From: Paenibacillus sophorae
Lineage (GTDB): Bacteria; Bacillota; Bacilli; Paenibacillales; Paenibacillaceae
Assembly (NCBI RefSeq): GCF_018966525.1
Contig: NZ_CP076607.1
Span: forward strand, 124,001-188,000
Reading direction: 5' to 3'
DNA: 64,000 bases
The position numbers were made by a program, and so were the translations under genes. Below are positions 62,094 to 64,000 of this stretch, piece after piece (the first letter of the stretch is position 1; each line of letters starts with the position of its first letter). The notes under the pieces are model-generated. The model searched no databases and was not told the DNA's origin. It saw nothing but the letters and a program-made list of their open reading frames with translations.

Positions 62094-62291
62094 TTATAAT
62101 TTGATTACGTTAGCTGCTTGTGGTCCGCGTGCGCCTTCCACGATGTCAAACTCAACCGATTGTCCTTCTTCCAGCGTTTTGAATCCATCAGTTTGGATCG
62201 CGGAGAAGTGAACGAATACGTCGCCGCCTTCTGCAGTCTCGATGAAACCGTAACCTTTTTCTGCGTTAAACCATTTTACTTTACCTTCCAT
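62094..62291 (-). CDS. CspA-family cold-shock protein
   Basis: A 65-residue single-domain nucleic-acid chaperone. RNP1 is in KGYGFIE and RNP2 in VFVHFSAI, both intact. The start is taken at 62291 (MEGKVKWFN); the frame continues upstream to 62417, but those residues are not family-like and the region is better read as the long 5' leader usual for csp genes. An AAGGGA site lies about 13 bases upstream, rather far. Which of the csp paralogues (cspB, cspC, cspD) it corresponds to is not decidable. Confidence 0.95.
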   Translation of the reverse strand: MEGKVKWFNAEKGYGFIETAEGGDVFVHFSAIQTDGFKTLEEGQSVEFDIVEGARGPQAANVIKL

Positions 62292-62513
62292 TGCTTGAAC
62301 ATTCCCTTCATCATCAAATGAACGTGAGTCTTGCTCACAATTCTGACTATACCACCGCTGCTTCTCCATTGTCAATTGGAATAGAAAGTGATTACTTTCA
62401 ATTAATTCCCATGTCAATGTTTATACAATTAAGAATGCTGCGATAATCAATCAAAAGAGGAACAGATGAGTAGTATTACCCCACTGTCCCCCAGATTGAA
62501 ACATCATAAGAAT

Positions 62514-62849
62514 TTATTTTTTTCGATCCATTAGAATGCTGTCCGGGGTGTACCCGGCCTCGTAAGCGCTGCGTTGGGCCTTGGCCTGATTGCGCTTCTG
62601 GAGCCAATCCTGAGCCTCCAGACGCAGTGTATTCATCCGGGCGAGAATCTCGGAATCATGTTCCATAATTCGACGGATTTCCTGCTTTTGCTCTGATGTT
62701 GGTTGGCAGGATACGGCTTCATCACCAATGGCATCAACAATTCTCTGGCGTTCCTCCACAAAGGACTCCAATTCCTCGTAAGAGGTCTCGTGAAGAATGG
62801 AGATGATACCCTTAGTAAGTTGATCCAACTGCCCAATGAGATTATTCAT
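62514..62849 (-). CDS. fliT: FliT-like flagellar chaperone
   Basis: A 111-residue, mostly helical protein (LDQLTKGIISILHETSYEEL, then VEERQRIVDAIGDE) with a variable tail, in the position after fliS that FliT occupies in Bacillus. FliT binds the filament-cap protein FliD and keeps it soluble before export. Sequence conservation in the family is low, so the call depends on size, helical content and the fliD-fliS-fliT order. It overlaps fliS by eight bases. Confidence 0.8.
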   Translation of the reverse strand: MNNLIGQLDQLTKGIISILHETSYEELESFVEERQRIVDAIGDEAVSCQPTSEQKQEIRRIMEHDSEILARMNTLRLEAQDWLQKRNQAKAQRSAYEAGYTPDSILMDRKK

Positions 62850-63240
62850 TTGCGCTTTCTGCCTGTGTTTGGTTGCCGGACAACTTGGATGCCTGCAGCC
62901 ATGTTTCCCGCAGCTCGGTCAAATAACCGATCGCTTCATTTGCTTTTTCTTCATTTTTTCGGATATTGGCTTCAATAAGAAGATGGTTGGTATATTCATA
63001 GAGCGAATACAGATTTTTGGAAATTTCATAGGTAAAGTCCAGTGTGGACATCAGTTCGCTTACAATCGTCTGGGCTTTGCCGAAGTTAAGACTTGTCTTC
63101 TCATAGTCTTGTTTTTTCAGAGCATCCAAACCTGTGCGGACGAAACGAATTGCTCCATCGTACAGCATAATGACCAGCTGCGCCGGGTTGGAAGTCTGCA
63201 CTGAAGATTGCCGGTATTTTTCATAAGGAGATGTTATCAA
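62842..63240 (-). CDS. fliS: FliS, flagellin export chaperone
   Basis: About 132 residues. The N-terminus SPYEKYRQSSVQTSNPAQLV and MLYDGAIRFVRTGLDAL are typical of FliS, which binds the C-terminus of flagellin and prevents early polymerisation. The start is probably the TTG at 63240 after AAAGGGTGA; a GTG at 63249 overlaps that site. It follows fliD by 18 bp and overlaps fliT. Confidence 0.94.
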   Translation of the reverse strand: MITSPYEKYRQSSVQTSNPAQLVIMLYDGAIRFVRTGLDALKKQDYEKTSLNFGKAQTIVSELMSTLDFTYEISKNLYSLYEYTNHLLIEANIRKNEEKANEAIGYLTELRETWLQASKLSGNQTQAESANE

Positions 63241-63258
63241 TTGTCTCACCCTTTAATT

Positions 63259-64000
63259 TTAGGATTGTCCCAGGCTGGATAGCAGGTTCGAAGATTGTGA
63301 ATTCAATTTGCTCATAGCGGTTTCCATAGCTGTGAATTGTTTATAATAGCGTGTTTCGGCATTATTCAGGTTGGTCTGCATCGTGCTGATCCGAGTATTA
63401 TACTCTTTAAGCTGCTTGCCCATAATACTTTCTTCTTTATAGCTGCTGGTAAGATCACTGGAGAATTTATTGGTGCCTACTCTGGATACGAGGCTGTCCA
63501 AGGTGCTGTTGATTTTGGAAGCCAGCTTATCGAATACCCCATCATTCGGAGCACTGACGGTGCCTTGGAATAATTCCAGCACTCGTTGCGGATTATCGGT
63601 TACCGCCTGCTTCAGCTTGTTTTCGTCCAGGTGCAATTTTCCGCCTTCATAATAGGCTCCGGTTGTAATCCCTACCGAGCTAAGATCGCCTATGTGCGTA
63701 GTGATAACCTCGCGCATGGAAGAAAGTGCACTTCTGAGAATATCGTCATTTTTCAAAAGACCGCTTTTGGCCTTGGCTGTCCAGTTCGTGATATCGTCAT
63801 CTTTCATTTCCGCCTTCTGCTCGTCGGTCAGCGGCGCAAAATCACGGTATTTTTCTTCCGAAATCTTGGTGTTCAACACACTAATCAAACTGTTGTAGTC
63901 TTCAATAAATCCCTTGATCGTATCGATTGCTTTTTGTGGGTCGGTTGTTAGTGTAATGCTGGCCTTATTGGTATCGGCGGCACCGGGATCTACCGTTGGG
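63259..64000 (-). CDS. fliD: FliD, flagellar hook-associated protein 2 (cap), N-terminal part beyond the window
   Basis: Only the C-terminal 246 residues or so are visible; the frame is open to the right edge. Features are TTDPQKAIDTIKGFIEDYNS, DDDITNWTAKAKSGLLKND and SALSSMREV, which are typical of FliD domains 1-2, and a C-terminal helix that ends in MSKLNSQSSNLLSSLGQS. FliD caps the growing filament and folds flagellin on it. It is the first gene seen of the fliD-fliS-fliT group. Confidence 0.95.
   Translation of the reverse strand, partial: PTVDPGAADTNKASITLTTDPQKAIDTIKGFIEDYNSLISVLNTKISEEKYRDFAPLTDEQKAEMKDDDITNWTAKAKSGLLKNDDILRSALSSMREVITTHIGDLSSVGITTGAYYEGGKLHLDENKLKQAVTDNPQRVLELFQGTVSAPNDGVFDKLASKINSTLDSLVSRVGTNKFSSDLTSSYKEESIMGKQLKEYNTRISTMQTNLNNAETRYYKQFTAMETAMSKLNSQSSNLLSSLGQS

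Overview
The window reads as a piece of a Paenibacillus-type (Firmicutes, Paenibacillaceae) chromosome. The evidence is moderate GC, strong AGGAGG-type ribosome binding sites, frequent TTG/GTG starts, a two-subunit glycine decarboxylase (gcvPA/gcvPB), an S-layer homology protein, and gene order like the Bacillus subtilis hag-fliD-fliS-fliT-hpf-secA-prfB / ftsEX-ctpB-minJ / uvrBA neighbourhood. There are no rRNA, tRNA or CRISPR loci and no intact insertion sequences. The species assignment is inference.

Layout. 1-3800: the truncated end of an HtrA-type protease gene, a small membrane protein, and a siroheme nitrite/sulfite reductase. 3800-9480: uvrB then uvrA on the minus strand, separated by about 800 bp that hold an alternating 66/65-bp minisatellite. 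9480-11400: a compact control region with a probable SOS promoter for uvrB facing left and a probable sigma-D promoter for motAB facing right. 11550-14100: an AGE-family sugar epimerase/isomerase and an unknown membrane protein. 14200-19600: the glycine cleavage system, with gcvH on the minus strand and gcvT-gcvPA-gcvPB on the plus strand behind a tandem glycine riboswitch. 19600-24200: a WYL regulator, a DinB-fold protein, an alpha/beta hydrolase and a GGDEF-EAL protein. 24490-28850: an RND exporter and a cation/proton antiporter. 29600-35170: a linearmycin-exporter-like ABC operon divergent from a NarL-type two-component system.

36100-42230 (minus) is an envelope and division block: ftsE-ftsX, a coiled-coil M23 murein hydrolase, the carboxy-terminal protease ctpB and a MinJ-like PDZ membrane protein. 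42500-45600 carries a VanW protein, a CBS protein and an esterase. 46000-54600 (minus) is a complete arginine operon, argC-argJ-argB-argD-argF-argG-argH. 54770-64000 (minus) holds yitT, prfB with its programmed frameshift, secA, long-form hpf, an SLH surface protein, a cold-shock protein, fliT, fliS and the 3' part of fliD.

The least conventional content is in the non-coding DNA. The 3' half and terminator of the gcvT glycine riboswitch recur as a free-standing copy (22146-22278) whose terminator stem differs by paired substitutions. Two related families of dispersed intergenic elements (13053/35373 and 29180/45745) end in the same small module. Two minisatellites and a long hairpin between gcvT and gcvPA complete the set. 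No wholly new protein system was seen. The RNA/repeat elements are the best candidates for something poorly described.
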